A DNA stretch of 64,000 nucleotides from Pedobacter sp. SYP-B3415 (GCF_004138205.1 NZ_RXNQ01000033.1:248001-312000); one strand, 5' to 3'; positions 8,845 to 17,854 are shown, counted from the stretch's first letter. Numbers and translations: made by a program. Notes: a model not told the origin generated them from the sequence alone.

Positions 8845-10263
8845 ATGGAAAATCAGGATCATTCTTTTAAGCGCGAGCTGGGTCTTTTCGATGGCACAAT
8901 GCTCGTCGTGGGCTCTATGATCGGCTCGGGCATTTTTATCGTGAGCTCAAACATGACTCAAAATATCGGTTCGGCTGGCTGGCTTATTCTTATCTGGGTG
9001 CTGACTGCCCTGGTAACAATGACCGCTGCCGTTAGTTATGGTGAACTCAGTGCGATGTTTCCCAAGGCAGGCGGACAGTATGTCTACCTGAAAGAGGCGT
9101 ATAACAAACTATTTGCTTTTTTATACGGGTGGAGCTTTTTTGCGGTGATACAAACCGGCACCATTGCAGCGGTGGGCGTGGCTTTCTCCAAATTCGCCGC
9201 TTATTTGTATGAGCCGCTCAGCGACAAAAACGTACTTTGGGAACTCGGTGCATTCAAATTGAACGCAGCACAGCTGGTTTCAATAGCCACAATTATTATT
9301 CTCACCTGGATTAACAGCCGAGGTGTGAAGAACAGCAAAACGCTGCAGACTTTTTTGACCATCATAAAAATCCTCTCGTTATTTGGTCTCATTGTATTCG
9401 GGTTCATACTAGGTGCAAAAACCGAGGTCTGGAATGCCAACTGGTCAAATGCCTGGGACGCGCGCATGTGGTCTGTCGGCACCGGAAGCTGGACTGCGAT
9501 AGGGGGAACTGCCTTACTTGGTGCCGTTGCAGCTGCCATGGTGGGATCTCTCTTCAGCAGTGATGCCTGGAATGGCGTTACTTTTATCGCAGGCGAAATC
9601 AAGCGGCCGGAAAGAAATGTTGGGCTTAGCCTTTTTCTCGGTACGCTTATCGTCAGTGTTATTTATATTCTTGCCAATGTGATGTACGTTGCAGTTTTGC
9701 CGTTGAATCAAATTGCTTTTGCAGACCAGGAGCGGGTGGCCGTTGCTGCTGCAGAAGTCATTTTCGGGAACATCGGTACCAATATCATTGCCGTTATGAT
9801 CATGATATCAACTTTCGCCTGTAACAACGGATTAATCATGGCCGGCGCCCGCGTGTATTATACCATGGCTAAAGATGGCCTGTTTTTTAAGCAGGCCGGC
9901 AAACTAAACCGTTTTGACGTGCCTGGCTGGTCACTGTGGATTCAATGTGCATGGATTTCACTACTCTGCCTTACAGGGCGGTACGGGGATCTGCTGGACT
10001 ACGTCATCATTATTGTACTAATATTTTACATTCTTACTATTCTGGGCATCTTTATCCTCAGGCGTAAAATGCCACATGCTGAACGTCCTTATAAAGCATT
10101 CGGCTACCCCGTGCTGCCCGCACTTTATATATTGATTGCTTCGGTAATCAGTATTTCGCTGCTTATTACCAAGCCCGCCACTTGTGGCTGGGGCGTTCTG
10201 ATCATGCTGCTCGGTATTCCCGTCTATTACCTGAGCAAAGCAAGAGGCGCGCAGGCAGACTAG
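8845..10263 (+). CDS. APC-superfamily amino acid permease (LAT/YgiV-like branch)
   Basis: 472-residue, 12-helix inner-membrane transporter. Helix 1 reads LVVGSMIGSGIFIVSS, the APC substrate-binding motif. ELSAMFPKAGGQYVYLKEAY is the classical helix 2-3 block of the L-type amino acid transporter group. The substrate is unknown; likely neutral amino acids (weak inference). It differs clearly from the permease at 4768-6237, which has AEFASMIPVAGSAYTYSYA at the same place, so the two are not recent duplicates. Divergent from hppA. Confidence 0.92.
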   Translation: MENQDHSFKRELGLFDGTMLVVGSMIGSGIFIVSSNMTQNIGSAGWLILIWVLTALVTMTAAVSYGELSAMFPKAGGQYVYLKEAYNKLFAFLYGWSFFAVIQTGTIAAVGVAFSKFAAYLYEPLSDKNVLWELGAFKLNAAQLVSIATIIILTWINSRGVKNSKTLQTFLTIIKILSLFGLIVFGFILGAKTEVWNANWSNAWDARMWSVGTGSWTAIGGTALLGAVAAAMVGSLFSSDAWNGVTFIAGEIKRPERNVGLSLFLGTLIVSVIYILANVMYVAVLPLNQIAFADQERVAVAAAEVIFGNIGTNIIAVMIMISTFACNNGLIMAGARVYYTMAKDGLFFKQAGKLNRFDVPGWSLWIQCAWISLLCLTGRYGDLLDYVIIIVLIFYILTILGIFILRRKMPHAERPYKAFGYPVLPALYILIASVISISLLITKPATCGWGVLIMLLGIPVYYLSKARGAQAD

Positions 10264-10283
10264 GTGCTTACAGTTTTTAAGCG

Positions 10284-10291
10284 TAACTTTG
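10284..10291 (+). promoter_or_regulatory. Candidate -7 box close to the radical SAM start
   Basis: TAACTTTG matches TAnnTTTG and ends only 7 bases before the ATG at 10299, implying a near-leaderless transcript if used. Confidence 0.35.
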
Positions 10292-10298
10292 TGCTGAA

Positions 10299-11249
10299 AT
10301 GGGCACGTTAATAGATCAGGGCATTAAGGGATACAGGAACTATGGAACATATCTGCGCGAAAAATATAAGGGGCAGCGTGTTTTTAAAGTTATTGTAGAC
10401 GGTGGTTTCACCTGTCCAAACCGGGATGGGAGTAAGGGATACGGCGGCTGTACATATTGTAATGTAGATTCGTTTACTCCTGAACTGTCGCGAAAAATGC
10501 CCACGATCAGGGAGCAGTTGCTGGCGGGAATGGAGCGCGCGAAGCTCCAGTACCGCGCCGACAAATTTATCGTGTATTTTCAGCCAAATACAAACACGTA
10601 TGCGCCTGCTCATTACCTGAAAATGATGTATGATGAGGCGCTTAGCATCAATCCAGAAGAGATTGTAGGTCTATCTGTCGGCACCCGGCCTGATTGCATA
10701 GATGCTGAAAAGATAGCCTTGCTTGAAAGTTATACCGACCGCTTTGATGTTGATCTTGAAATGGGCATGGAGTCCATCTATGATGATACGCTTGCCAGGA
10801 TTAACCGGGGCTGTACGCATGGAGAGCTAATTTCGGCTCTAAACCTGGTTAGCAATAGTAAACTTGATGTTTGTGTGCATACCATTTTTGGTTTTCCATG
10901 GGAAACACGAGAACAGATGCTTGCGTACGCTGACGAAATAAACCGTTTCCCGCAGATCAGTTTTGTGAAGTTTCATCATCTGCACATTGTCGAGGGATCT
11001 ATTATGGGCGTAAAATATAAGCGTGAGCCCTTTCCTCTTTTCACGCTTGAGGCATATACCGATTTTCTTTGTGAGCTTATCCCTTTGATCAGACCTGATA
11101 TAACAATTCAGCGTCTTTTTGGTATTTCTGATTGGGATTTGCTCATTGCACCGAACTGGGGTCTAAATAAATCTGCTATTCAAACGTACATGGATAAGGA
11201 GATTGAGCGCAGGGGGGTTGTTCAGGGTAGCGCCTACGTCGGAAATTGA
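10299..11249 (+). CDS. YhcC-type radical SAM protein (TIGR01212-like)
   Basis: 316-residue soluble radical SAM protein. The unusual cluster motif is GGFTCPNRDGSKGYGGCTYC, i.e. C-x11-C-x2-C instead of CxxxCxxC, which is the signature of this family (E. coli YhcC). Later blocks include GTRPDCI, DLEMGMES, INRGCTHGE and CVHTIFGFPWE, matching the SAM-binding barrel. Family members are proposed to act on RNA or in lipoic/cofactor chemistry, but the reaction is not established. The gene is 35 bases after the permease and has its own promoter box. Confidence 0.9.
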   Translation: MGTLIDQGIKGYRNYGTYLREKYKGQRVFKVIVDGGFTCPNRDGSKGYGGCTYCNVDSFTPELSRKMPTIREQLLAGMERAKLQYRADKFIVYFQPNTNTYAPAHYLKMMYDEALSINPEEIVGLSVGTRPDCIDAEKIALLESYTDRFDVDLEMGMESIYDDTLARINRGCTHGELISALNLVSNSKLDVCVHTIFGFPWETREQMLAYADEINRFPQISFVKFHHLHIVEGSIMGVKYKREPFPLFTLEAYTDFLCELIPLIRPDITIQRLFGISDWDLLIAPNWGLNKSAIQTYMDKEIERRGVVQGSAYVGN

Positions 11250-11675
11250 TTCCTCTCTTTTTGCTGAAACAAGAACTTTTTATGTAAGCTACCGTCAGAT
11301 TGACCGGAGGATGCCCTGCGCCTTGTCGTTTCTGTTGGCTTATCCAGTAGCTGAACCGTCTTAGTTTCTTAAAAACTTCTCTTCTTATGCATCGCCGCTT
11401 TGGTGTAAATTTTTTTTAGGCATTTTTTCAGATTCCTGATTTATCTGTTTTTTCTTTCTTTTTCTGTATTTTTTGAAACAACTGCAATTTTATGGCTTTA
11501 TTTTTTGTTAAACAGCGAATTTATTAGGGTATTTTGCTGTATAAATTTAATAAATTCTGAAAAATGATCTGAAAAACTACTTTTTTGTGTTGGTTGAATA
11601 ATATTTTTCTACTTTTGGATTAATTCATTGAAATATATGAGCTAAAAAACCGAATAACTAGTAAAAATAACCATC
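11250..11675. other. 426-bp AT-rich region before the first amt gene
   Basis: No ORF of note. It becomes strongly AT-rich from about 11400 with long T runs. I find a candidate promoter at its end (11590-11617) but no sigma-54 box, no PII gene and no riboswitch fold I can recognise. Confidence 0.6.
11590..11617 (+). promoter_or_regulatory. Candidate promoter of the first amt gene
   Basis: TTG at 11590-11592, a 17-base gap, then TACTTTTG (11610-11617) matching the TAnnTTTG -7 box. The leader would be about 50 bases. Confidence 0.4.
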
Positions 11676-13115
11676 ATGAGTACGAAAAAAATCACATTTA
11701 AGCAGATTGCACCGTTTTTAGTGCTGGCGGGCGTTTCTGTTCTGGCAATATTTATTCCGTCGGAGCCGATGTTTGCAGATTCCGCCCAGTATAATGCTGC
11801 AGATATAGCCTGGATTCTTGTGGCTGCCGCATTGGTCTTTTTAATGACGCCCGGCCTTGCATTCTTCTACGGGGGTATGGTACATCGCAAAAACGTCCTT
11901 TCCACGATGATCAAGAGTGTGGTTGCTGCCGGAGTTGTCAGTGTAATCTGGGTTGTGGTCGGCTTTAGTCTTTGTTTTGGAGATACGATAGGTGGATTTA
12001 TTGGCGATCCGACGACATTTTTGTTCTTTAAAGGGGTGGCCTCAGGGGCGCCTGTGCTTCAGGGTGGTGCGCCAATGACGATTCCGTTGCTGTTGTTCTC
12101 TGTATTTCAGCTCATGTTTGCTATTATAACGCCAGGGCTGGTTGTGGGCGCTGTTGCTGAACGGATTCGCTTCACATCTTATATTCTATTTACTGTTCTG
12201 TTTGTATTATTTGTTTATGCACCGCTTGCGCACTGGACCTGGCATCCTCAGGGTTTCCTTTTTAAAATGGGAGCGCTCGATTTTGCCGGCGGAACCGTTG
12301 TGCATATCTCGGCAGGCTGTGCTGCCCTGGTTGGAGCGCTTGTGCTGAAGAGAAGGAAAGCGCACCTTGAGCACCGGGAAATTCCGCCTGCAAATATTCC
12401 TTACGTTCTGATCGGTACCGGGCTGCTTTGGTTCGGCTGGTTCGGGTTTAATGGTGGTTCTGCGCTGGGTGCAAATGCATTGTCTGTTTCTGCGTTTGCT
12501 ACAACAAATATTGCTGCAGGTGCGGCCGGTTTGTCATGGATGTTTTTTGATGTGATCAGGGGTAAGAAACCATCAGTTCTTGGCTTCTGTATTGGTGCAG
12601 TTGTGGGGCTTGTCGCAATTACGCCGGGAGCAGGTTTCGTGGCTATTCCTCAAAGTATCTTCATTGGCTTTATAGCGGCAATTGTTTCGAACGGCGTTGC
12701 GCACTGGAAAGCAAAATCAACACTTGATGACACATTGGACGTATTTCCTTGTCACGGCGTTGGTGGCATGGTGGGTATGCTGTTAACCGGAGTTTTTGCG
12801 ACCAAAACCGTAAATGGTGCGGGAGCCGACGGTCTTATTTTTGGAAATTTTGAATTTTTCTTTACACAGCTGAAAGCAATGCTTATTGCTGTAAGTTACA
12901 GTCTGGTTGTTTCTTTTGTGATCTTTAAGATCGTTGGTCTGGTGCAGCCACTACGCGTTTCTGATGAGGAAGAAGAGTTGGGTCTGGATGAGTCGCAGCA
13001 TAATGAAAAATATCTTCAGGGCACACTGATTGTGGCAGGAAGAGAAGTTGTTCATGTTGCGGACGGTGTATTCGAAAAGGAATACCTCGAAGCCGGCGTT
13101 ATTGAGGCGAAATAA
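11676..13115 (+). CDS. amt: Ammonium transporter, copy 1
   Basis: Trimeric inner-membrane Amt/MEP channel for NH4+/NH3 uptake. 479 residues with an N-terminal extra hydrophobic segment, then FLMTPGLAFFYGGMV. Conduction-pore residues are present: Asp202 in LDFAGGTVVH, the twin histidines His210 and His360 (DVFPCHGVGG), and WFGWFGFNGGSA. The cytoplasmic tail is acidic (EEEELGLDESQHNEKYLQG). No glnK/PII gene is adjacent, unlike many amt loci. Its pore region is very similar to the gene at 14219-15601, including identical DNA of more than 20 bases around 11906 and 14442, so the pair arose by tandem duplication. It is followed by its own terminator. Confidence 0.96.
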   Translation: MSTKKITFKQIAPFLVLAGVSVLAIFIPSEPMFADSAQYNAADIAWILVAAALVFLMTPGLAFFYGGMVHRKNVLSTMIKSVVAAGVVSVIWVVVGFSLCFGDTIGGFIGDPTTFLFFKGVASGAPVLQGGAPMTIPLLLFSVFQLMFAIITPGLVVGAVAERIRFTSYILFTVLFVLFVYAPLAHWTWHPQGFLFKMGALDFAGGTVVHISAGCAALVGALVLKRRKAHLEHREIPPANIPYVLIGTGLLWFGWFGFNGGSALGANALSVSAFATTNIAAGAAGLSWMFFDVIRGKKPSVLGFCIGAVVGLVAITPGAGFVAIPQSIFIGFIAAIVSNGVAHWKAKSTLDDTLDVFPCHGVGGMVGMLLTGVFATKTVNGAGADGLIFGNFEFFFTQLKAMLIAVSYSLVVSFVIFKIVGLVQPLRVSDEEEELGLDESQHNEKYLQGTLIVAGREVVHVADGVFEKEYLEAGVIEAK

Positions 13116-13139
13116 ATATTTACGTTGATAATTTTTTTG

Positions 13140-13168
13140 AGCCCTCCGCATCAGCGGGGGGCTTTTTT
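13140..13168 (+). terminator. Terminator of amt copy 1
   Basis: Stem AGCCCTCCGC / GCGGGGGGCT (one wobble pair), 4-base loop, T6 tail. It touches the stop codon of the converging SRPBCC gene. Confidence 0.85.
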
Positions 13169-13628
13169 ATGGGAATAATTCTTTGATCTTCGTGCTGCGG
13201 TAGGCGAATATATTTCGTACGCGCTTGTTTACCATTACGGCATCTGCAAGTGATCCGGCCAGGCTTAAACCCACGTCGTAATACAGGGTGTCTGTCATGA
13301 GTACGCCGGTTTCATTTTCTTCAAACTGGTGCAGGTGATGCCAGAATGCAAAGGGGCCCAGGCGCTGTTCGTCTATAAAATATTTTCTATCCTGCATTTG
13401 TGTGATCTCGGTTACCCAATCCATCCGGATATTAAAAACCGGCGCTACCTTATAGGTGATGAGCATTCCGGGGAACATTTTGGTTTGTTCGTTAAAATCT
13501 GACGTGATGATAAACTTCATGTCAGGTGGTGTGATCCTGGAAAGGTTGATGGGTGATGAAAAAAAATCCCAAACGGTCTGCAGGTTTGCGGGGATTTGTT
13601 CTGTAAAATGAAGTTGTCTGAGTGCCAA
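13167..13628 (-). CDS. SRPBCC-family ligand-binding protein, TTG start
   Basis: 153-residue START/Bet v 1-like fold protein of the group often annotated as cell-division inhibitor or cyclase-like. Visible features are LHFTEQIPANLQTVWDFFSS at the N-terminus (helix-grip opening), ITPPDMKF, and the strand pair TYKVAPVFNIRMDWVTEI. These proteins bind hydrophobic ligands; the ligand is unknown. The start is TTG: no in-frame ATG lies upstream, the next internal Met is too late, and AAAGGA is placed 5 bases before the TTG. It sits between the two amt genes on the opposite strand, which probably reflects insertion around the duplication rather than function. Confidence 0.82.
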   Translation of the reverse strand: MALRQLHFTEQIPANLQTVWDFFSSPINLSRITPPDMKFIITSDFNEQTKMFPGMLITYKVAPVFNIRMDWVTEITQMQDRKYFIDEQRLGPFAFWHHLHQFEENETGVLMTDTLYYDVGLSLAGSLADAVMVNKRVRNIFAYRSTKIKELFP

Positions 13629-14218
13629 GTTGTCCTTTCTGTGATTAACAGCCTTGTAAAGATTTTTGTTTTTCCGGGCTTTGGCGGGTTGCCTGTGATG
13701 TGCTGTAAAGTCAAGATGACTGTTTGAGGTCTGACGACGAATATATAAACAATCCTGTTTAATATTTGTATGCCAGCGGCGGTTGTCTATAGGTGTTCAG
13801 ATATGGTGATCAATTGGTGTGTTTTCATAGTCTCACAGCTTTTGGATGTTGTTCCGGAGGGTGCGGTGATCGTAATTATCTATTTTCTACACGAAAACCT
13901 CAGGTTCTGCGGGATAAATTGCTGTTTAGCTCGTTAACTTTTGATAAAAACTCAATTTTTGGTAATAAAAATTGAAAAATCTGACTCTTTATCTCGTTTA
14001 AGTTGATTTAAATCAAAAAAGCTAGTATAAAATTCGCATAAAATATATAATCTGATTATTTAAAATTGTTAAAATCTAATTATAAGGCGTTTTTAGCGTG
14101 AATATTTTTAATACTTACCTCTTTCCATGAAAAATATATCTATAAATTAACTATGTCTATTCGATTTCAGTATTTTAGGGATGTTAATTCGTCTAAACCA
14201 AACTAAAATTCTGAAATT
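13629..14218. other. 590-bp AT-rich control region before the second amt gene
   Basis: No convincing gene; a 60-codon frame at 13793-13975 lacks a good start and looks like chance. From about 13960 the DNA is exceptionally AT-rich. It contains a perfect FNR-like palindrome at 14003-14016. No TAnnTTTG box was found with confidence. Confidence 0.6.
14003..14016. promoter_or_regulatory. FNR/CRP-type palindrome TTGAT-N4-ATCAA
   Basis: TTGATTTAAATCAA is an exact match to the FNR consensus TTGAT-N4-ATCAA and is fully self-complementary. It lies 202 bases upstream of the amt copy 2 start. Crp/Fnr regulators are common in Bacteroidota; none is encoded in this window. Confidence 0.5.
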
Positions 14219-15601
14219 ATGAACAAATTTTCCGTTAAACGGTTTTTGCCCTTTGCAATTTTATCAATTGTGGCAATCTTTTCTGTTTTCGTTCCGGCTT
14301 TGCCCAATTTTGATGTCGGAAAATACAATTCTGCAGATATTTCCTGGGTGATCGTAGCAGTGGCCCTTGTTTTTCTTATGACACCTGGTCTGGCGTTCTT
14401 CTATGGGGGGATGGTTCACCGAAAAAATGTGCTTTCTACCATGATCAAGAGTGTGGTTGCTGCCGGGGTGGTGAGCGTTCTCTGGGTTCTTGGCACGTTT
14501 AGTCTTGCATTTGGGGACAGCATAAATGGTTTGATAGGCAATCCGACTACGTTTTTCTTCTTCAAGGGAGTCAATTCCGGCGAAGCCTGGAGCCTTGCGC
14601 CAACGATTCCACTAACGCTGTTTGCCTTATTCCAACTGATGTTCGCAATTATCACACCCGGACTTGTAGTCGGAGCGGTTGCTGAACGGATACGTTTTAC
14701 ATCTTACATACTTTTTATTGTGCTTTTTGCGGTTTTTGTCTATTCGCCGCTGGCGCACTGGACCTGGCATCCTGAGGGTATACTCTTCAAGATGGGTGTG
14801 CTGGATTTTGCCGGGGGAACGGTTGTCCATATATCCGCCGGGATGGCTGCCTTAGCAGGTGCCCTTGTTTTGAAGCGGCGCCGTTCGCACCTGGAGCGGA
14901 GAGAAATTCCGCCGGCAAATATTCCTTATGTATTGATCGGCACGGGTCTGCTCTGGTTTGGATGGTTCGGCTTTAACGGCGGTTCGGCGCTTGGTGCAAA
15001 CAGCCTGGCGGTGTCGGCTTTTGCAACGACTAACATGGCAGCGGCAGCCGCAGGACTGTCATGGATGTTTTTCGATGTACTGAGAGGCAAAAAGCCGTCT
15101 GTACTCGGTTTTTGTATTGGCGCAGTTGTCGGTCTGGTTGCGATCACGCCTGGAGCCGGTTTCGTCGGCATTCCCCAAAGTATCTTTATCGGCGTAATTG
15201 CAGCAATCGTTTCCAATCTGGTTGTTGTCTGGAAGTCTAAAACCTCTCTCGATGATACCTTAGATGTTTTTCCGTGTCATGGTGTTGGCGGTATTGTTGG
15301 TATGCTGCTTACGGGTGTTTTTGCCACCAAAACCGTTAACAGTGCCGGCGTAGACGGCCTGTTGTATGGAAATCCTGATTTCTTTTTCACGCAGCTGAAA
15401 GGTGTACTGATCGTTGTGCCATTCAGCTTCATCGTCTCATTTGTCATTTTCAAACTGGTTAACCTGATTCAGCCGATCCGAGTAACGCAGGAAGAAGAGG
15501 AAGAAGGTCTGGATGCCAGCCAGCATAACGAAAAATACCTGCAGGGTACGCTTATCGTTGCTTCATCTCCTGACGAAAGCATCAGGCCCGTGCATGACTA
15601 G
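14219..15601 (+). CDS. amt: Ammonium transporter, copy 2
   Basis: 460-residue Amt channel. Pore residues are conserved: Asp196 in LDFAGGTVVH, His204 and His354 as the twin histidines, and WFGWFGFNGGSA. Its N-terminus (MNKFSVKRFLPFAILSIVAI) and the loop before PLTLFALFQLMFAI differ from copy 1, as does the last part of the tail (SPDESIRPVHD), while the rest is nearly superimposable. Only 64 bases separate it from an outer-membrane porin gene on the same strand, suggesting an operon for ammonium or nitrogen-compound entry across both membranes (inference). Controlled from a separate AT-rich region with an FNR-like site. Confidence 0.96.
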   Translation: MNKFSVKRFLPFAILSIVAIFSVFVPALPNFDVGKYNSADISWVIVAVALVFLMTPGLAFFYGGMVHRKNVLSTMIKSVVAAGVVSVLWVLGTFSLAFGDSINGLIGNPTTFFFFKGVNSGEAWSLAPTIPLTLFALFQLMFAIITPGLVVGAVAERIRFTSYILFIVLFAVFVYSPLAHWTWHPEGILFKMGVLDFAGGTVVHISAGMAALAGALVLKRRRSHLERREIPPANIPYVLIGTGLLWFGWFGFNGGSALGANSLAVSAFATTNMAAAAAGLSWMFFDVLRGKKPSVLGFCIGAVVGLVAITPGAGFVGIPQSIFIGVIAAIVSNLVVVWKSKTSLDDTLDVFPCHGVGGIVGMLLTGVFATKTVNSAGVDGLLYGNPDFFFTQLKGVLIVVPFSFIVSFVIFKLVNLIQPIRVTQEEEEEGLDASQHNEKYLQGTLIVASSPDESIRPVHD

Positions 15602-15665
15602 GCTGTCTTTGCAATCAAATACCGAATAGAACCACAGATAAACTTAAACCACAACCAAACTTAAA

Positions 15666-16715
15666 ATGAAAATCAGCAGACTACTCTTTTCTTTTCTTGC
15701 ATGTATTACAACCAGCGCTTATGCTCAGGATTCGACCGCCGTTAACCCGCTTGTTATCAGTGGCTCGGTTGATACATACTTTAAATATGATTTTTCAAAA
15801 AGATCAAATATTCAAACGAGTTTTGCGACCGATCAAAATTCGGTTTCACTTGGCATGGTAAACTTCGCCCTTAAAAAAAGTGTGGGTAAGGCATCTTTTG
15901 TTGGCGACCTGTCTTTTGGTCCGCGGGGGCAAGCTCAGTCTATACTTAATGCGGCTGAGGAATACAGTGAGACCTCGGCCAACAGCTTTCATATTCAGAA
16001 TCTCTACGTGACTTATGCCTTTACGGATAAATTTTCCATGACGGCCGGTTTCATGGGTACATTTGTAGGTTATGAAGTGATCTCGCCGGCTGCCAATTTT
16101 AATTACTCAACGTCATACCTTTTCTCAAGCGGTCCGTTTCAGAATGCGGGTATTAAGGCAAACTATGCTTTTTCAGACAAAGTAGCCGTTATGGTCGGGT
16201 TGTTCAATGACTGGAACAAATACCAGGATTTTAACGGTGTTTCTGATTTTGGCGCGCAGCTCATGATCTCGCCTGTTGAAGGATGGACGGCCTACCTGAA
16301 CGTGATTACAGGTTATCCGTCAGGAACTGAATTCGATCTGACCACTTCTTACCAGATCAGCAATAAGTTTAAGCTGGGGCTGAATGCGGCAGATTACAGT
16401 ATGCCTGACGATGCCGGCGGTTTTAGCGGGGCTGCCCTCTACCCGCAATATGCATTTACAGATGCCTTTGCCTTAGGACTCAGGGGTGAGTATTTCAAGG
16501 CAAAAGCCGGAACTGACATCTATAACGTTGCTGCAGGATCTGCGGTTACAGCGCTGACTTTGACAGCGAATGTAAAGGCCGGACCTTTAACCTTTATTCC
16601 TGAACTGCGTTTCGATAACGGCGAGCAGGAGATTTTTTATCGCGGGCGAAACAGTGCTGCCTTTGATACCAAAAAGGCTTCGCAATTTTCTTTGGCCGCC
16701 GTATATAGTTTCTAA
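15666..16715 (+). CDS. Outer-membrane beta-barrel porin (OmpL/BBP2-like)
   Basis: 349 residues with a cleavable signal peptide ending at AYAQ|DST. The remainder alternates polar and hydrophobic residues in beta-strand fashion, with the opening strand LVISGSVDTYFKYDFS and an aromatic C-terminal end (FSLAAVYSF) as expected for BAM-assembled barrels. It resembles the putative porin-2 (OmpL-like) group of Bacteroidota. Together with amt copy 2 (64 bases upstream) it probably forms a two-gene unit ending in the hairpin at 16733-16763. Specificity for ammonium is inference from context only. Confidence 0.85.
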   Translation: MKISRLLFSFLACITTSAYAQDSTAVNPLVISGSVDTYFKYDFSKRSNIQTSFATDQNSVSLGMVNFALKKSVGKASFVGDLSFGPRGQAQSILNAAEEYSETSANSFHIQNLYVTYAFTDKFSMTAGFMGTFVGYEVISPAANFNYSTSYLFSSGPFQNAGIKANYAFSDKVAVMVGLFNDWNKYQDFNGVSDFGAQLMISPVEGWTAYLNVITGYPSGTEFDLTTSYQISNKFKLGLNAADYSMPDDAGGFSGAALYPQYAFTDAFALGLRGEYFKAKAGTDIYNVAAGSAVTALTLTANVKAGPLTFIPELRFDNGEQEIFYRGRNSAAFDTKKASQFSLAAVYSF

Positions 16716-16732
16716 TCTTTATATTGTATAGC

Positions 16733-16763
16733 CAGGCCATCCGAAACAAGTGCGGATGGCCTG
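16733..16763 (+). terminator. Hairpin ending the amt-porin unit
   Basis: Perfect 11-bp stem CAGGCCATCCG / CGGATGGCCTG with a 9-base loop. The T-run after it is weak (TATTGATCTT). It overlaps possible GTG/ATG starts of the next gene, arguing that translation there begins further downstream. Confidence 0.65.
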
Positions 16764-16773
16764 TATTGATCTT

Positions 16774-17376
16774 ATGTTGTTATTTAGTAATAAGCTGTCC
16801 GGACTGCCCATTTTCATTATCCTGTTTGCAATTGCGTTTGGGAGGGCTTCCGCGCAGGGCCCCGCAAAAACTGATTTTGCAAAGAATCAGGACCAGAAAT
16901 ATACCTTGTATCAGGTAGTAACAGACGCAGTCAGATCAGATTCGCTGTTGAGGCGTGTTGTTCACTTTTTAAAAAAAGAGAAGGCAACGGCAATCAAACA
17001 AACAGATTCGTCAATAACCTGTACAGGGGTCTTTACGGTTGCAAAGAGAGCCCTGGTATCTGCCCAGCCGGAAGCACTTGTGTCGTTTTCTTTTCAGTTG
17101 GAATCCAAAAGCGGAAGGTACCGGTTTTGGCTGACCGACTTTATAACAACACCATACAAGCGCAACCGTTATGGTCAATTTGAACCGGAACCTGGTGTCA
17201 GGCTTCCGCTTGAACAAGAGCCCGGTTCGTTAAACAGGAAGAGCTGGGAAGCCAGGGTGAAGTCTGTTGAAGCAGCATCGCGGCAATTCGCTGCGAGACT
17301 ACGTACCGCGGTTTCAGAAGTCATATCCGCCCCCTTACCCAAAAAACGTCTTGATGTGAAAAAAGACGAGTGGTAA
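16774..17376 (+). CDS. Secreted DUF4468-like protein
   Basis: About 200 residues from the ATG at 16774. The N-terminus has a signal peptide (IFIILFAIAFGRASAQ, cleavage after AQ). A mixed alpha/beta region of about 100 residues includes VTVAKRALVSAQPEALVSFSFQL-like strands and SKSGRYRFWLTDFI, resembling DUF4468 (TBP-like fold) proteins of Bacteroidota. A helical C-terminus follows. Function is unknown; probably periplasmic or surface. Frames from GTG 16750 or ATG 16756 are less likely because they start inside the upstream hairpin. Confidence 0.65.
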   Translation: MLLFSNKLSGLPIFIILFAIAFGRASAQGPAKTDFAKNQDQKYTLYQVVTDAVRSDSLLRRVVHFLKKEKATAIKQTDSSITCTGVFTVAKRALVSAQPEALVSFSFQLESKSGRYRFWLTDFITTPYKRNRYGQFEPEPGVRLPLEQEPGSLNRKSWEARVKSVEAASRQFAARLRTAVSEVISAPLPKKRLDVKKDEW

Positions 17377-17380
17377 CGGT

Positions 17381-17854
17381 TTAGTGGACCATTTTGTCTG
17401 CACAGGCAGAGCTTGCAAAAGCTTCGGGCTTCGCCTTGAAAATAAAGCCCATACTGAGAATATAACCCATAGCATCGTTCAGCGCTTTGTTTGACTTGAA
17501 CATTGGGCTCGTATTGATGTCGGCATGCACCTCCAGGGCCACATCATAAATATCAAGAAGGTCGCAGATCGAATAGGCCGTTTCGATTGATTTCTGCACT
17601 TCGGCAAGCATCCGTTCTTTAATGCCGAGCTTCTGAACGCTGCGTTCCTGATGAATATACATGAAGCCTCCGTGGTGCTCGCGAAGAAGCACGATTACTG
17701 TAGCAAAGTCTGTAACCGGGCCCTTTACCTGCGAATCGGTGCCGATGCATACCTTGAGTTTAAAACCCGCTTCCGTTTCACGGATAATTGCATGCTCAAC
17801 TTCTTCGAGGATATTTGACTGAATGGTTTCGCCGCTGAATTTTTTCCAACTCAT
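17381..17854 (-). CDS. YkuK/DUF458 family, RNase H-like fold
   Basis: 157-residue soluble protein. The motif KVCIGTDSQVKG near residue 34 and the following ATVIVLLREHHGG, then DVALEVHADIN near residue 104, match the DUF458 family (B. subtilis YkuK), predicted to have an RNase H-like fold with acidic catalytic residues. The biochemical role is unproven; in Bacillus it is linked to sporulation/biofilm-type regulons. It converges with the preceding gene with a 4-base gap. Confidence 0.85.
   Translation of the reverse strand: MSWKKFSGETIQSNILEEVEHAIIRETEAGFKLKVCIGTDSQVKGPVTDFATVIVLLREHHGGFMYIHQERSVQKLGIKERMLAEVQKSIETAYSICDLLDIYDVALEVHADINTSPMFKSNKALNDAMGYILSMGFIFKAKPEAFASSACADKMVH

Noticed and set aside
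13793..13975. 60-codon ORF in the amt2 control region
   Set aside because: No Shine-Dalgarno, glycine/cysteine-rich composition, and sits in strongly AT-rich non-coding DNA.
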